From: Euclidia mi
Lineage: Eukaryota > Arthropoda > Insecta > Lepidoptera > Erebidae
Reading direction: 5' to 3'
Assembly (NCBI GenBank): GCA_944739405.2
Contig: OX123199.2
Location: 2,345,898 to 2,409,897 of the forward strand
Length of the DNA: 64,000 nt
Shown: positions 10,980 through 22,879 of the stretch, piece by piece
Numbering within the stretch: the stretch's first letter is position 1
Layout of the letters: each line of letters begins with the position of its first letter
The notes under the pieces: model-generated
The model's input: only the letters and a program-made list of their open reading frames with translations
Told to the model about the DNA's origin: nothing
Databases searched by the model: none
Made by a program: the position numbers and the translations under genes

Positions 10980-11466
10980 AGGGTTCCGTACGTAAAAGGT
11001 AAAAGACGGGACCCTATTACTAAGCCTCCGCTGTCTGTCTGTCTGTCTGTCACCAGGCTGTATCTCATAAGTCGTGGTAGCTAGAAAGCTGAAATTTTCA
11101 CAAACTTTGTATTTCGGTTGCCGCTATAACAACAAATACTAAAAATAAAAAAAATATTAAGGGGGGTCCCATATAAAAAACGTGTTTTTTTCGTATTTTT
11201 TGCTCAAAATTACTAACTGTTACAGGTAGACACTTTAAATTTTCACAGAATATGTAGTTGTATATTACCTTCCAAAATAAATTTAAAAAAGTAAATAAAA
11301 AAGGGGGCTCCCATACAAAAAACGTATTTTTAAGCAATTTATTACTCAATCTTAATAAACTGGTAGAAGTTTAAAAAATATTTAAGTATACATACAACAA
11401 ACATGATTTTATTTTATAGATGATGGTACGGAACCCTTCGTGCGCGAGTCCGACTCGCACTTGCCA
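10980..11466 (+). mobile_element. TIR element, agggttccgtac family
   Basis: The left end agggttccgtac (10980-10991) is the reverse complement of gtacggaaccct (11426-11437). The right side continues with cgcgagtccgactcgcac, a shoulder seen in reverse at the element end starting about 63480. The interior has a ctgtctgtctgtctgtc run, accaggctgtatctcataag, gctgaaattttcacaaa and ttgccgctataacaacaaat. A partial copy is at 36965-37290. Non-coding; superfamily not determined. Confidence 0.65.
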
Positions 11467-12239
11467 ATTTCTTTTTCAAACACAGCGAATTTCTTTTGCC
11501 TATTCACTTCTGTTGACATACGTCTCTTCTGTAGATACAATGTCTACAGTAAAGATGTCTACACGAGAGACAGATTTTCATAAATCAAAGATGGCATCCT
11601 TTATTATGAGGTTATAATTTAAGCAATGCGATATTTGCATACTGCGCCCATAAGCTTAAACTATCGTGGTGTTTTTATTTATTTGTAAAAGCTACTTACT
11701 CCGATATCCCTTGCACAGGAAAGACACACTGATCTTTACCGAAAACCTGTGTAATTAAATAAAATTGGAATTTTTAATGTCACACGCACTTTACGTAAAA
11801 TCCCAACCAAGCAAATGACAGAGAATACAGTGCTACCAACATATAAAACAAAATAAAAACGATGCGTTCATCTTCGGCATATTTTGGCTTATTTTATAAG
11901 TCTACAGAAGTAGACTAAAAATTTTATAACAACATGTGTATACGTTTTATTACAAAATTTTGAATTATATATTTTTTAATACGTTATGTTATGAATATTT
12001 GATAATATAACTCATGCAATGAAACGATATTAAATCATCGAAAGTATGTGTATATATTTTTAACCATCACTTAAACTCAACTACTTGGTATCCGAACAGT
12101 CCACAGAAGGAGATGTTTTCAGATTCAAAAGCAAAAATTATAAATTAAATTTCAATACAACGCGATTTTTTTATGAAATGTAACTAGTTTTCAACACGAA
12201 ATATTTATTAAATGTATTTAATGTTGATATAATATTTTA

Positions 12240-13565
12240 ATAACGGCTTTATTTATTTTTATTTATTTATTTCTTCATATACACAAAGTATATAGGCGGA
12301 CTTAATGCCATAGGCATTATCAACCAGTCTACCTTAGAGTGGTGCAGAGAGATAGAAGTAGGTGTATTATATGATGTAGGTTACGAAAAGTTACTAATTA
12401 TTGAATTATTGGTAAATTTATTGGTCCTAATAATTATACATACTTACATAAATATATATTATAATAATAATACATAAACGTAATACATACACATTAAATT
12501 CAAATATATATACAAATAATATACATATATACATAAACATAATTATGATACATGTTAATATACATATATAAACATAAACATATACCTGGTTAAGATTGTG
12601 GCTTAGAATACATTCGCGGACTCAGCTAACAAGAGTTCCTTTACTTTGGACTTGAATTTGAATTTAGTTTTGGCCATTCTGATCTCAGGAGGTAGAGCAT
12701 TCCATAGAAGAATAGACTGAATGGTGAAAGAAGAGTGAAGAAAATCGGATCTGTGAGAAGGTACCATGAGTTGAAGATTAGTGGAGGAGCGAAGATTGCG
12801 TTCATGGTTAGAACATAAGTATTGGAAGTAAGGAGTCATATACTGAGGAGAAGTAGGAGATGTGAGAATAGTGTATAGAGTAGTGAGAGCACGCAAACTA
12901 CGGCGCTGACGTATAGGGAGCCACTTTAGTTGGGAACGATAAGTAGACACATGGTCATACTTACGAAGGTTAAACACGAATCGAATGCAGTTATTCAGAA
13001 GACGGTCAAGTTTATTGAGAAGATCTGCATTCAGGTCAAAGTAACATACATCACCATAGTCGATCAGTGGGAAAATCAAAGTTTGCACAAGCATTGTTTT
13101 AGTCTTGGAAGGGAGTAAGTTTTTAAGGCGATAGAGAGCGCGCAATGTGCCGGTGACCTTCTGACTAACCTGTGTCACCTGAGCCTCCCAATTCAGCCTG
13201 GAATCCATGTGTAGCCCAAGATTTTTAACTGTAGGGTAAAGATCGACCAAAGTGCCGTTAAAAATGATGGCTGGTAGTGTTGTTAAGTCCAGCCTGCTTA
13301 AAATTCGTTGGCTACCCACTATTATAGCCTGAGTCTTGCAAGGATTTACAGTGAGACCAAACTTGTCAGACCATGTCTTTATTGTCAACAAATCCCTATT
13401 AACTTTGTCGATGGCCTCAGCTACGCATTCCACACGTACATGGGAGTAAATCTGCAAGTCGTCGGCATACAAATGGTAAGCGCATTGAAGATGTTGAGTT
13501 AGGAGATTAATGAAAATAGAAAATAAAAGAGGAGAGAGGCTTGCCGCTTTACGTTGCATGAACAC
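12240..13565 (-). pseudogene. 5'-truncated CR1-group LINE (Kiri-like): RT C-terminal half and 3' UTR
   Basis: The minus-strand frame 13565-12603 (320 codons, uninterrupted) starts inside the reverse transcriptase at a degenerate remnant of the PQGS motif followed by LSPLLFSIFI. It carries the catalytic YADD box (HLYADDLQIY) about residue 34. It then has the thumb and C-terminal region typical of CR1-type elements (KNLGLHMDSRLNWEAQV, TLIFPLIDYGDVCYFDLN, LWNALPPEIRMAKTKFKF), ending in a stop. Downstream on that strand, 12602-12240 is a 3' UTR with an A-rich (AAATA)n tail. The listed initiator is not real: the palm N-terminus and the endonuclease are missing through 5' truncation. A fragment of the same 3' UTR recurs at 43690-43878. 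The RT call is strong; the clade name is from memory of family motifs. Confidence 0.85.
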
Positions 13566-14484
13566 TTTTTTTAAGTTTTTTGTGTTTGACCCATTTATTA
13601 CTTTGACTTTTTTGGCCTGGCTCTATGAATAACATCCAGATGAAGTGATTAATTTATCAAACTGTCTAGGCAATTTTGTAATTATAGATATATTGACCAG
13701 TAATTTATACTAATCGGGTGGCTTTAACATACTTCATAATTTTAGCTTAAAGACTCCAAGTCCACTCATAAGGCTCATATAACCAGTTTATGTGATTTTG
13801 AGCCGCCTCTATCCAATATATTATGTCAAATATAAATCTCTAGTAGCGAGATCCATCGATATATAGGATAACGGAAACGGGCGTAAGTAAATATCCTTAT
13901 CCGCCAAACGCTTTAACTATCAAGCGATGCGAAGACGGAGGGTAGCTTGCTGTCTGCTAAAATGTGTTGTCGATGTAAATTGTGCCTACAATGGACGCCC
14001 TAAAGCTCAAATTGCTAAAATCATAATTTTGGCGAGAGGGAGCGATGTTGTATACATGTTAACTTTGACCTTTAATAGTTTGTAGTTGTATAAAATCAAG
14101 CTGACATTTCATTGTGACGCCGTAAAACGACAAAAGCATAATGGTGCTGATACATTTAAGCATTCAAGTTTATTGATCATTCTTGCGAATATTTTAATAC
14201 AGAACATCAAACGAGAGTGTTATTGCTAACTAAAGTTACAACTCACAAAGAATCAAGGCACCTGTATTTTTCTGCATGATTGATAGCAATGCATTCACAA
14301 ACCGTTTTAATGTTGTGCGAATACTTATAGTTATTACCCACTATGTTTATATCTATAAGTCGCCTTATTTTAAGTTTTATATACGGTGAATAAATAGTCA
14401 AAATGTCGGTGAAGAGATTTAAAATTTTGAAATGAAAATCACTCATTTTATCAACTTACTCATTTCTGGGTGAGAGTGTAGATC
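13566..14484. other. Unassigned intergenic sequence
   Basis: No family-like ORF, no tandem repeat and no clear element end. Short ORFs such as minus 14243-14446 look like chance frames. Confidence 0.4.
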
Positions 14485-14635
14485 CGGTGGCGCGGCGAAG
14501 TGTGAGCAACTGCTACACCTTAGGTCGTGAGTTTGATGCCCGCTCAAATCAAGCATTTGCGGGGTGTGAACATAGATCTTTATTTTGCTATAAGTGTTCC
14601 TAATAATATGTATGTATTTACGATGAAGATGTTTC
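14485..14635 (+). mobile_element. SINE family E, degenerate
   Basis: Head ggtggcgcggcgaagtgtga, B-box-like gtttgatgcccgctcaaatc and body tttgcggggtgtgaacatag match family E (compare 27028-27172). 3' part diverged. Confidence 0.6.
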
Positions 14636-14876
14636 TTCATTATCTAATACAAGCTACTTAATTTGAGGCTAGAAGACGTGTGTATGTGGCCGCATATTAT
14701 TGAAAAATAAAACACGCTCCTTCTATCCAAATTAGTACTAGTTGGCAGCTGATGTATGTTGCTTGTGGAGTATAGAGGAGCATTAAGAGAAGCAAACACA
14801 TCGCTCTTTCATGTTCTGCGTTAACTAAACTAATAGTATGCGTGAGCCATATGATTGCTTCCGGCTCCCGATATAA

Positions 14877-15145
14877 GGCCTCATTCGCACGAGAAATTTT
14901 ATAACGCGCGTTAAAAATCGTTCAAATGGAACAAATTCATTGAATTTTAATGTGCGACGCTTTTTCAACGCTGGGCGTTGGGCGGTAATGGAATAGGCCT
15001 TATTGACCAGCACTTTAATATCCCTCTTATCTCTAGATAAGAGGGATATTAAAGTGCTCATATAAACGCTCTCATGGAAAGCGCCATCGTTAGAGTTGAA
15101 CGCATTATTATCGCGCGTTAAAAAAGCTCTCGTGTGAATGAGGCC
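14877..15145. mobile_element. Harbinger-like MITE (269 bp, TAA target duplication)
   Basis: Ends ggcctcattcgcacgag and ctcgtgtgaatgaggcc are inverted repeats, and TAA flanks both sides (14874-14876, 15146-15148). A 3 bp TWA duplication is characteristic of PIF/Harbinger elements. The interior repeats cgcgcgttaaaaa near both ends and contains a perfect hairpin (15009-15058). Non-coding; the minus ORF 14825-15061 runs through the hairpin and is not credible. Confidence 0.72.
15009..15058. repeat. Perfect hairpin, 24 bp arms, 2 nt loop
   Basis: agcactttaatatccctctt begins the left arm. The right arm is its exact reverse complement, separated by ct. Located inside the 14877-15145 MITE. Confidence 0.92.
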
Positions 15146-15148
15146 TAA

Positions 15149-16440
15149 CTATGTAACTACATGCGCCGCCGCCGCGATTCCAATCGGTTCGGTACACAAT
15201 TCTGATTTTTCAATCCTCAGTTAAACAACCAGATAGTATTTATTCTAAGGATAGCGTAATATTACGTTTTTCAAAAGTCAGATAGGGTTTATTCGTCGAA
15301 TAACTCACCAAACTAAGGAATAAATTTAACAGTTCGATCCTCGGTCAGATAACCGCTTATTTGACTGTTAACTTCAAGTTGACGCTGAGATACATTTGGT
15401 TAGAGTTTAGTTATTTGACGACGCAGCAATCGGAGAGGAGGCTGTTATAAACGAATAGGTATATTAGTCGACCTAGAAGGAGATAAAGAATTGTTAGACC
15501 GCGTGCTGATTATTTTAATTCCAATATTGGATTAAGTAAATGCAGAGCTGATATTATGATATAGTGAAACAAATCAGATAGTATATATACCTCGGCCAAA
15601 TAGTCTCCTTTCAGACAAGACAAGACAAAGAGGTTCACGACGCACTGAGAACGCCTGGAAGAGCTATTGGTCGAGGATCTCTCCCATAAGCCTTAAAGAG
15701 AAAATTCATGGACATGTGCATTCTTGCAACGCATCATGAACTTGGTCATTAACCAAAAAGCAAAATTTATTTCAAATATTTAATATTCTATGTACAAACA
15801 TTTATGGCATAAAAAACACAGAATTTTCAAAAACAAATTATAACTTAAAAACCTACTAACTCTTTATTTCACTAAAGACTGATTTACAATTATTCAACTA
15901 CCTACCAAAATTTACATCTAATTACTATCATTTAATTACTATTTAACAGTAACATAACATTACGTTCATAAGTCTTGAATGGTACTTAAATGTAAAGGCA
16001 CCGATTACTAAATACTTAGTTACTTCGGTAAAGGTGTCCTGTTATGTTGAAACAGTTACCCAATATTCTTTCTTTGGTCATGCTGGGAGCGTTGGCTCGT
16101 CTTTGAAGAGACGATTTCTTTTCGTATTCTTTTAGACTCTCGTACTTAAGCTTTAATATTTGTCGCTAACGGTTATTTGTAGATACAACGCATGAATAAG
16201 AAACACTTTATATCTTTCCACGCACATTCCTTGTCTTTATTAGTTACCGCATCAGTCGTTTTAATTTCTATAACATATGTAGTAGTTGAATGTCTTTAAT
16301 CTCGAATTAAAATTTGAGGAACGCTGTCTTTTTTTATTGCATTGTTATTATAATATTACGAAAATACCACAGTCCACTCAAACATACATAGTACACAAAC
16401 AAAGATAGCTCCAAAACAATGACAACCATCATTTTGACAG
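15149..16440. other. Unassigned intergenic sequence with degenerate cagata words
   Basis: 15195-15430 has three loosely similar segments (accagatagtatttattc, agtcagatagggtttattcg, ggtcagataaccgcttattt) that may be a decayed MITE. The rest is AT-rich with no gene I can support. Confidence 0.35.
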
Positions 16441-16503
16441 TTAGAGCAGGACAGGAAATAAAGCTTCTATTTCCTGTCCTGCTCTAATTTCCGGTCCTGC
16501 TCT
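16441..16503. repeat. Hairpin with 20 bp arms plus an extra half copy
   Basis: ttagagcaggacaggaaata (16441-16460) pairs exactly with 16468-16487 across a 7 nt loop. The word tttccggtcctgctct then repeats the right arm once more with one change. Confidence 0.88.
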
Positions 16504-16737
16504 GATATATTTGTCTATGTGAAGTAAGTGACTTGTACGATGCTGTTGATAGTTGCCCACGGAATAAAAGACTATTTAAAAATTGACACGAGATTAACGG
16601 ACTGTTAAACCGCCTAATACGTTTATCGAGAAATCCTTTTAAAATCCTAAGTGTTGCAACCTTGATTGTAAGTAGAACTAGGTAGTAATTTAAGCAGTAG
16701 TAAAGTATTCCTTTTTTATATTTATTTTTTAATGACT

Positions 16738-16977
16738 CACGCCTGTATCCCCGAAGAGCGCAGAGGCGTAATATTACACCCACATTTCGCCATGAATATT
16801 TAGGTCCCACGTAATAAGGACCTATTGCCGTTACCGGACACATGACCAGACTCTGTGCTGCAACTGAGAATTTTGAAAAACTCAGTAACACTTTTGCCCG
16901 ACCCGGGAATCGAACCAGGGCCCTCCGATCAGCAGTCGCATACGCTATCCACTGGACCACGGAGGTAGTCAAAGTAG
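16738..16977 (-). mobile_element. SINE family A, near full length
   Basis: Reverse complement of the family A order. The head has a box A reading ccactggaccacggagg and box B gggaatcgaacc on the plus strand. The body has gctgcaactgagaattt, and the tail tgtatccccgaagagcgcag. The long minus ORF 16484-17005 reads through the SINE and is not a gene. Confidence 0.8.
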
Positions 16978-17086
16978 TAAGGTAGCAGTTTCCTTTTTTT
17001 TGCAAGGCTATAACTCTCGTACTAGTTACTTATCCTGTATCGCGGGGAACTTTACAAATATACAATCAAAGCAAATAATAAACACC

Positions 17087-17228
17087 CAAATTCGAAACAA
17101 CAATTACTTATGGATCACACAAAGTGTTGTCTCGTGTGAGAATCGAACCCTCAGCACTCGGTGCAGTATCCAGCAACAAGCCAGCCAATTAAACCACTAC
17201 GCCAACCGTATAGTCAGTGTTCAAATTT
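17087..17228 (-). mobile_element. SINE family H
   Basis: The plus strand reads ttatggatcacacaaagtgt, tcgtgtgagaatcgaaccct and aaaccactacgcc: a reversed tRNA-like head plus the tcctacacgagacat/aattgttgtttt-type body also found at 63128-63290. Boxes A and B are recognisable. Confidence 0.65.
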
Positions 17229-17798
17229 GAGCCATACCCTACCATATCAAGTGAAAATAAAATAGAAAACATAGAAATGGTATACGCCGAATAGTTTTAA
17301 ATATAGGTCGCGAGCAATTTTATTTTAAAAGGCCAGCCTAATATTGTATTTCTCGGAGTCCATATATCCGAGTCATATTATATGTGCATCCTTACTAATG
17401 CCTTGTACATCAATTTAATTGTGGAAAAACATTTCCGGTAAAAACTGTAAATAATAAGTATTTTCACCACAGCAGCTCAAATATGCCGCTTTTGCTGCGA
17501 GACAACAGTGAACAAAACGCGATTTTAATTCGAGCGTGAGGCAAAGTAGCTTTTTAATTTTTCAATCTTCAGTGCCACGAATTGACATTGTTCAGCCACA
17601 AATTTGAAACATTCGAATTTTCCTGTGCTCTGTCTCTTTCACATGCATACAAAAAGCGAGTGAAAAAAACAAACTCCTTCGAAATTCGATTTTGGAATTT
17701 GACCTCAAAGAAAACACGTTCGGAAACGCGTTATACCCTAAAATTTAAAGGTATACAAATATCTTTATATATAAAGAAATTATGTTGTTTTTTAAATG
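17229..17798. other. Intergenic sequence with a possible foldback
   Basis: 17597-17703 has caaatttgaaacattcgaa and an inverted partner aaattcgattttggaatttg, suggesting a small foldback. The plus ORF 17582-17854 crosses it and shows no protein-family features. Confidence 0.3.
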
Positions 17799-18037
17799 TT
17801 ATTGTTTATATGTTTAATATATTATTGGATTTTAATAAAAATAAGTCTAATTAATAGTATAAAATTGGTATTTAACCAATACATTTTTATTTGGAATTTC
17901 AACAATGATACATTTGAATAATAAACATCAGGGATACGGTATCAAAACGCAATTTAAAAAAATAGCGGGAATAAAGTAAACATTTCGCTGATGCTGATAG
18001 CGTATAGCGTAACGTGTTAAATTATATTAATATAAAA
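17799..18037 (+). repeat. 235 bp direct repeat, copy 1
   Basis: Aligns with 18402-18637: ttattgtttatatgtttaat, tttttatttggaatttcaac, acatcaggga, aaatagcgggaataaa, tgatgctgatagcg and agcgtaacgtgttaaatt are shared. Confidence 0.8.
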
Positions 18038-18201
18038 TACTTAATCTAAAAAGATGAGTGAAACTTGCGATGATGACTATAGGTACTTTAACACCAGAAG
18101 AGTTAAAACAACAAGTGATTAATGCAGAATTTTGTTTTCAATTTATTCCTGTTAATTTTTATGTCTCCTGAGTAATATGTGTTCTCACTACTGAGGTGAA
18201 A

Positions 18202-18391
18202 AGTTATGTGTGCTACACGAGAGCAAAGATTTTTGCATCTCGTGCTGTTAAGTCCCTCACTACGCTCAGGATTCTAACTTTGATTCACTCGCTACGCTCG
18301 TGAATCAATCATAGAATCCTTCGCTTGCTCGGGACTCAAAATCAGCACTCGAAACAAAAAACAACTTTGCTCTCTTGTTGCACAAATAACT
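18202..18391. mobile_element. Foldback element between the direct repeats
   Basis: Left gtgtgctacacgagagcaaa and right tttgctctcttgttgcaca are imperfect inverted ends. Inner cactacgctcagg/gattcactcgctacgctcg words also mirror on the other half (ccttcgcttgctcgggac). Non-coding. Confidence 0.5.
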
Positions 18392-18401
18392 ATTATTTCA
18401 G

Positions 18402-18637
18402 TTTATTGTTTATATGTTTAATTTATTATTGGATTTTAATAGAAATAAGTGTAATTAACAGTATTAAATTGATATTTAACTAATACATTTTTATTTGGAA
18501 TTTCAACAATGATAAATTTGAAAAATATACATCAGGGACGCAGTATCAAAACGCGATCTAAAAAAATAGCGGGAATAAAAATTTCCCTGATGCTGATAGC
18601 GAATAGCGTAACGTGTTAAATTTTATTAATATACTAG
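18402..18637 (+). repeat. 235 bp direct repeat, copy 2
   Basis: Second copy of 17799-18037, with substitutions and small gaps. The pair brackets the foldback element. Confidence 0.8.
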
Positions 18638-19470
18638 CTGACCCAGCGAACTCCGTATCGCCTTTTTAAGAGTTTTTATTTAATTCCATTTTGTGCAAGC
18701 CCCTTTTCTAAAGTTACCATTGACTTAGCGCTTTATCTCTTATCATTTCAGAGTCTATAAATGATTAACAAACAAACATAGATTTTTATATAATATTGAA
18801 TTCCTCATTCCTTAAAATATCGGAGACGATACCTATATCGACTTTAAAAAAAATCCCGTCCGCCATCTTTGATCACGAAATAGATGTTGTATTTCGATTC
18901 CCCATCCCTTATAATATCGAAGGCGATACCCATATTGATTTTTAAAATGTTCTCATCCGCCATCTTTGATTTCCCTTCCGCCATCTTGGATCACTAAATA
19001 AATTTCATATTATTAATCAGCGTCCCGAAAATCTCGAAAACGATACCCATATAGATATTATCCTATTCGTTTAGCCTTTTTTGCCTTTGACCCAACCCTC
19101 CCCCTTTTCATTTGACCATTTTATTATTTTTGTCCGGCCCCTAAAAGTTGTGGCGTAATTTTATATAGCCTATAGCCTTTCGGAATAATTGGGCTATCAT
19201 AGACAATAACAATTTTAAAATCCGAGTGCTAGTTCCGGAGATTAGCCGACATTATCTTTTAGGCTTTTTAGCCTTTTGCTCGGCCCCAAAGGGTCCAAGC
19301 GTTATGTTATATAGCCTATAGCCTTCCGAAAAACTGGGCTATCATATACAAAAAGAATTTTTCAGATCCGACCGGTAGTTCCCGAGATTAGCGCGTTAAA
19401 AATAGATTATTTATACCTATTAACTTTTGTCCGCGGCTTCGCTCACGTAAATTTGGGGTTCTCTAGTTAT
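18638..19470 (+). mobile_element. Dispersed repeat (ctagctgacccagcgaac type)
   Basis: Opens with ctagctgacccagcgaactc and closes with tgtccgcggcttcgctcacg and ctctagtta. The middle repeats ccgccatctttgat and a tagcctatagccttycg block twice (19160-19200, 19300-19340), each followed by aagaattttyarat and tagttcc-gagattag. A related end is at 58463-58650. No ORF of family length. Superfamily uncertain. Confidence 0.55.
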
Positions 19471-19849
19471 GCTGTATCATCGATGTTTGGGGTAACACAA
19501 ATCTCCTTTATTGGGCGGATACTAAATAACTGTAAAAATATTTACACATACAAACTACTTGGTACGTACTAAGAATTAGTAGTACTCAAAATGTTATCCG
19601 GTATCTGTGACGTTTCGCGAGAGGGGCCAATATGGCGACTGTGATTTTGTCGGTCAGATCCATTAGAATTTAACAAAATATTCGACAATCCGAATTTTGC
19701 GGGTATATGTTGTCGACTAATCAGCTTAATAATCTTTATTTTTTAATGTTTTATTATTCAGGTAAGGTTTCGATGTACTCTTTGACGAAATTATTAATAT
19801 AAGATTTGACACTGCGATAGCAGCGCAGTCCGTCGGTTCCAGTGTGAAA

Positions 19850-20385
19850 CATTCCGAAATCCACAACTACTTACAAATTAAAAATTAAGTAAAAAACATT
19901 ATCCAATGGACTAAATTGTGAATCTAAACCATTCTCAGGTTCCCTTGAACACACACAAAAATTTCATCAAGATCGGTCCAGTCGTTTAGGAGGAGTTCAG
20001 TGACATACACACGCACACAAGAAATATATATATCTTAATATATAAAACAAGAAATATATATATCTTAATATATATTTCTTGTGTGCGGAACATTCCAAAA
20101 TCCACAACTACTTACGAATTAAAAATTCAGTAAAATAACATTTTCCAGTGGACTAAATTGTGAATCTAAACCATTCTCAAGTCCGATATCTTAATATATA
20201 TATTTCTTGTGTGCGTGTATATGTCACTGAACTCCTCCTAAACGACTGGATCGATCTTGAAATTGTTTGTGTGTGTTCAAGGGGACTTGAGGATGGTTTA
20301 GATTTACAATTTAGTCCACTGGAAAATGTTATTTTACTGAATTTTTAATTCGTAAGTAATTGTGGATTTTGGAATGTTTCATATT
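19850..20385. repeat. Nested direct and inverted repeats
   Basis: The block cattccgaaatccacaacta to aaaccattctca (19850-19940) is repeated directly at 20090-20180. It is repeated inverted at 20285-20385 (ggatggtttagatttacaat, tggattttggaatgtttc). An agaaatatatatatcttaat segment occurs several times between. The arrangement suggests rearrangement around one dispersed repeat end. Confidence 0.6.
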
Positions 20386-20904
20386 GAAACCAAAATTAAA
20401 GTTTTAATAAATTCAAAAAAGTTATAAAACGTAAACTTTGTCAAAAAGGGGTACTATTCAGTGCTAGATTATATTGAAGACAAAAATGCTTGGGTTTAAT
20501 TTGCTCGGTCCCACAGGCTACTTATGTTTGATTAGTGTTAAGTTTCATGTGAGTGTGAGTTATTGTGTCTATATTATGCAAGTTTAGTACTTTTATATTA
20601 TTATAAAAAAACTTTATTAATTGACAACAACATTATAGACACACCAGCTCATATACCTATGAAAAATTCAATGTAGTTACTAAGTGTTTAAATTGTATAG
20701 AATCAAGACGAAGAAAAGAGTGGCCCGGAGTTTCTTGCCTGATTCTTCTCACGAAGCTCTACTTTCTGAACAGGCATTTTTTTTCAATGCTCAACTATGT
20801 TAATATGCATTTAAAGTTACTTTTTTATTTTTATATTTGTATGACCTTCAGACGTGTCCAAAAAAATTTTTTTTTAATGGAAATAAACATATTTGAGTTT
20901 GAGT
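20386..20904. other. Unassigned AT-rich sequence
   Basis: Contains a ctcacgaagctctactttct-type stretch and T runs; no gene or element recognised. Confidence 0.35.
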
Positions 20905-21062
20905 TTGAAGCCTTTTACCGTTGTCGGTCACATTGCCAGACTCCGTGCTGCTACTTCGAATTTGGTAAACTCAGCTACTCTCTTGTTCTACCCGGGAATC
21001 GAACCGGAGACCTCTCGATCAGCAGACGCATATGCTATCCACTGAAGAACGGAGGCAGTCAA
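20905..21062 (-). mobile_element. SINE family A, 3'-truncated (left palindrome arm)
   Basis: The plus strand reads accgttgtcggtcacattgc, gctgctacttcgaatttgg, cgggaatcgaaccggagacc and gctatccactgaagaacgg: the reverse complement of the family A head and body. The tail is missing at the arm boundary. Confidence 0.75.
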
Positions 21063-21072
21063 ACCATATTTT

Positions 21073-21292
21073 TATAGACTCACGCCTGTATCCCGGAAGG
21101 GGTAGGCACAGGTGTAATATTATACCCACATTTCCATTTTAGATCCCACGTAATAAGGGGTCACCAGCCTCTGTGCTCCTACAGAGAATTTCCTAACGGC
21201 AAAACCCAATAACATTTTGGAATTAACCCGGGAATCGAACCCGAAACCTACGCGCACATTTCTGCCACGAGACCAACGAGGCAGTCATCCGG
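21073..21292 (-). mobile_element. SINE family A' body and tRNA module
   Basis: cacgcctgtatcccggaagg, cccacgtaataagggg, then cgggaatcgaacccgaaacc and acgagaccaacgaggcag give the reverse complement of family A'. It has no counterpart in the right arm and separates two segments that are contiguous there. Confidence 0.75.
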
Positions 21293-22879
21293 TAAACATT
21301 TATGATTATTATGAATGTTTTATTATGCGAGATAACTCAAAATAACACAAAACATATTAAACCCATTATGTCTGGATTTAAAAGATTAAGCAAATATGAA
21401 AGAAAATCAAGTGTCAGAAAAAAAGCAATGTCACTGAGTTTTTTCGGCTCTGGGCTTTTCTATTATATTTAGCTGAGAAAAGCATCTAGGACAAGGTTTT
21501 GACATTTATAAGATTTGTAAACAAAACAACCAAAATGCAGAAATAAATACGTCTTTATGTCTTTACCACTGTAGTTAGAGGAGACATATTAGTAGTTGCA
21601 GCAGCCGAGACATTTGCTTACTAGACCCACGTCTCATAAGTGAGCGAAAAGCCCCGTAGCGTACCCATATACAGCTCGTTCACGACCAGCAGCGGCGATC
21701 AATATCCACGTCGCGCTTTACATCAGCGCTGCCAACGAAGCTTCAGAGTGAACGCAGCATGTACAACATCGAAATCGTTGCGGTTGTCGCCCGCCGCTGT
21801 AGGTCGTGTACGCGCCGATTTACTACGGTCAAGTCAAGCGGGGAAATCTGAAGATGCTCAGGTGATAAGCCTTCCCTTTTACGAACTTAATTGTGCAGAA
21901 CACAAACAGCCTTTACAATGTTGTAAAGATAAAGTATTATCTACTGATCTACATCTTTCTTGTGAATAGTCGGAGTTAACAACTGCATCAAATAATAATA
22001 TGATTCTTTTAACATTCTATAAAAATTACGAAATTTCTCGTCCTCATTCTCATTCAGTTGTCTCATTTGCCTAGCACCGTGTGCGGAATAGAGTAGCATA
22101 CCAGTAGGCGATTATGGTTTGCATCTCAGTCCCGTATGAATAGCTTCGTGAGAGAAGGGCCTAACAGTCTCTCTGGTCGATGCCATTGATATACTGTAAA
22201 TTTACTTCAAATGAGCCGTCGCGCTTGACTTGACCGTAGTAAATCGGCGCGTAAACGACCTACAGCGGCGGGTGACAACCGCGATTTCGATGTTGTACAT
22301 GTCGCGTTCACTCTGAAGCTTCGTCGGCAGCGGTGATGTAAAGCGCGCCGTGGATATCGATCGCCGCTGCTGGTCGTGAACGGGGCAACGGGCTGTACAT
22401 GGGTACGCTACGGGGCTTTTCGCTCACGTATGAGACGTGGCTCTAGTAAGCAAATGTCTCGGCTGCTGCAACTACTAATATATCTCCTCTAACTACAGTG
22501 GTAAAGACATAAAGACGTATTTATTTCTGCATTTTGGTTTTTTTGTTTACAAATCTTATAAATGCCAAAACTCTGTCCTATATGATGTCGGCTTTTCTCA
22601 ACTAAATGTAATAGAAAAGCCGAGAGTCGAAAAAACTCAGAATCATAGCTTTTTTCTGACCTTTAATTTTCTTTAATATTTTCCTAATCTTTTAAAGTCA
22701 CCATGTATTATACTCACATATTAAACCCATTATGTCTATAATAGGTTTAATATGCTCGTATAACACATGGTCGAAACCAAACTAAGCTTTCGACCCACAC
22801 AATTGCTCTTGTTGTTTTGTGTTATTTTGAGTAAACTCGCATAAAACATTCATAACAATCATAAATGTTTACCAGATTG

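Larger units (their letters stand above)
10300..12115. repeat. Cluster of ten GTCTACAGAAG-like words
   Basis: Words near 10310, 10331, 10490, 10511 (reverse), 11508 (reverse), 11526 (reverse), 11541, 11557, 11900 and 12099 match GTCTACAGAAG or its complement with few changes. Such a scatter over 1.8 kb, partly inverted, recalls the subterminal binding sites of a DNA transposon. The TIR element at 10980-11466 interrupts the cluster, so the cluster is older. No terminal inverted repeat was found for the cluster itself. Confidence 0.45.

Noticed and set aside
11098..11349. Hydrophobic 83-codon minus ORF
   Set aside because: Lies wholly inside the agggttccgtac TIR element, whose other copy (36965-37290) does not keep the frame.
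16484..17005. 173-codon minus-strand ORF
   Set aside because: It reads through a SINE family A copy in antisense; the central part recurs wherever that SINE occurs.
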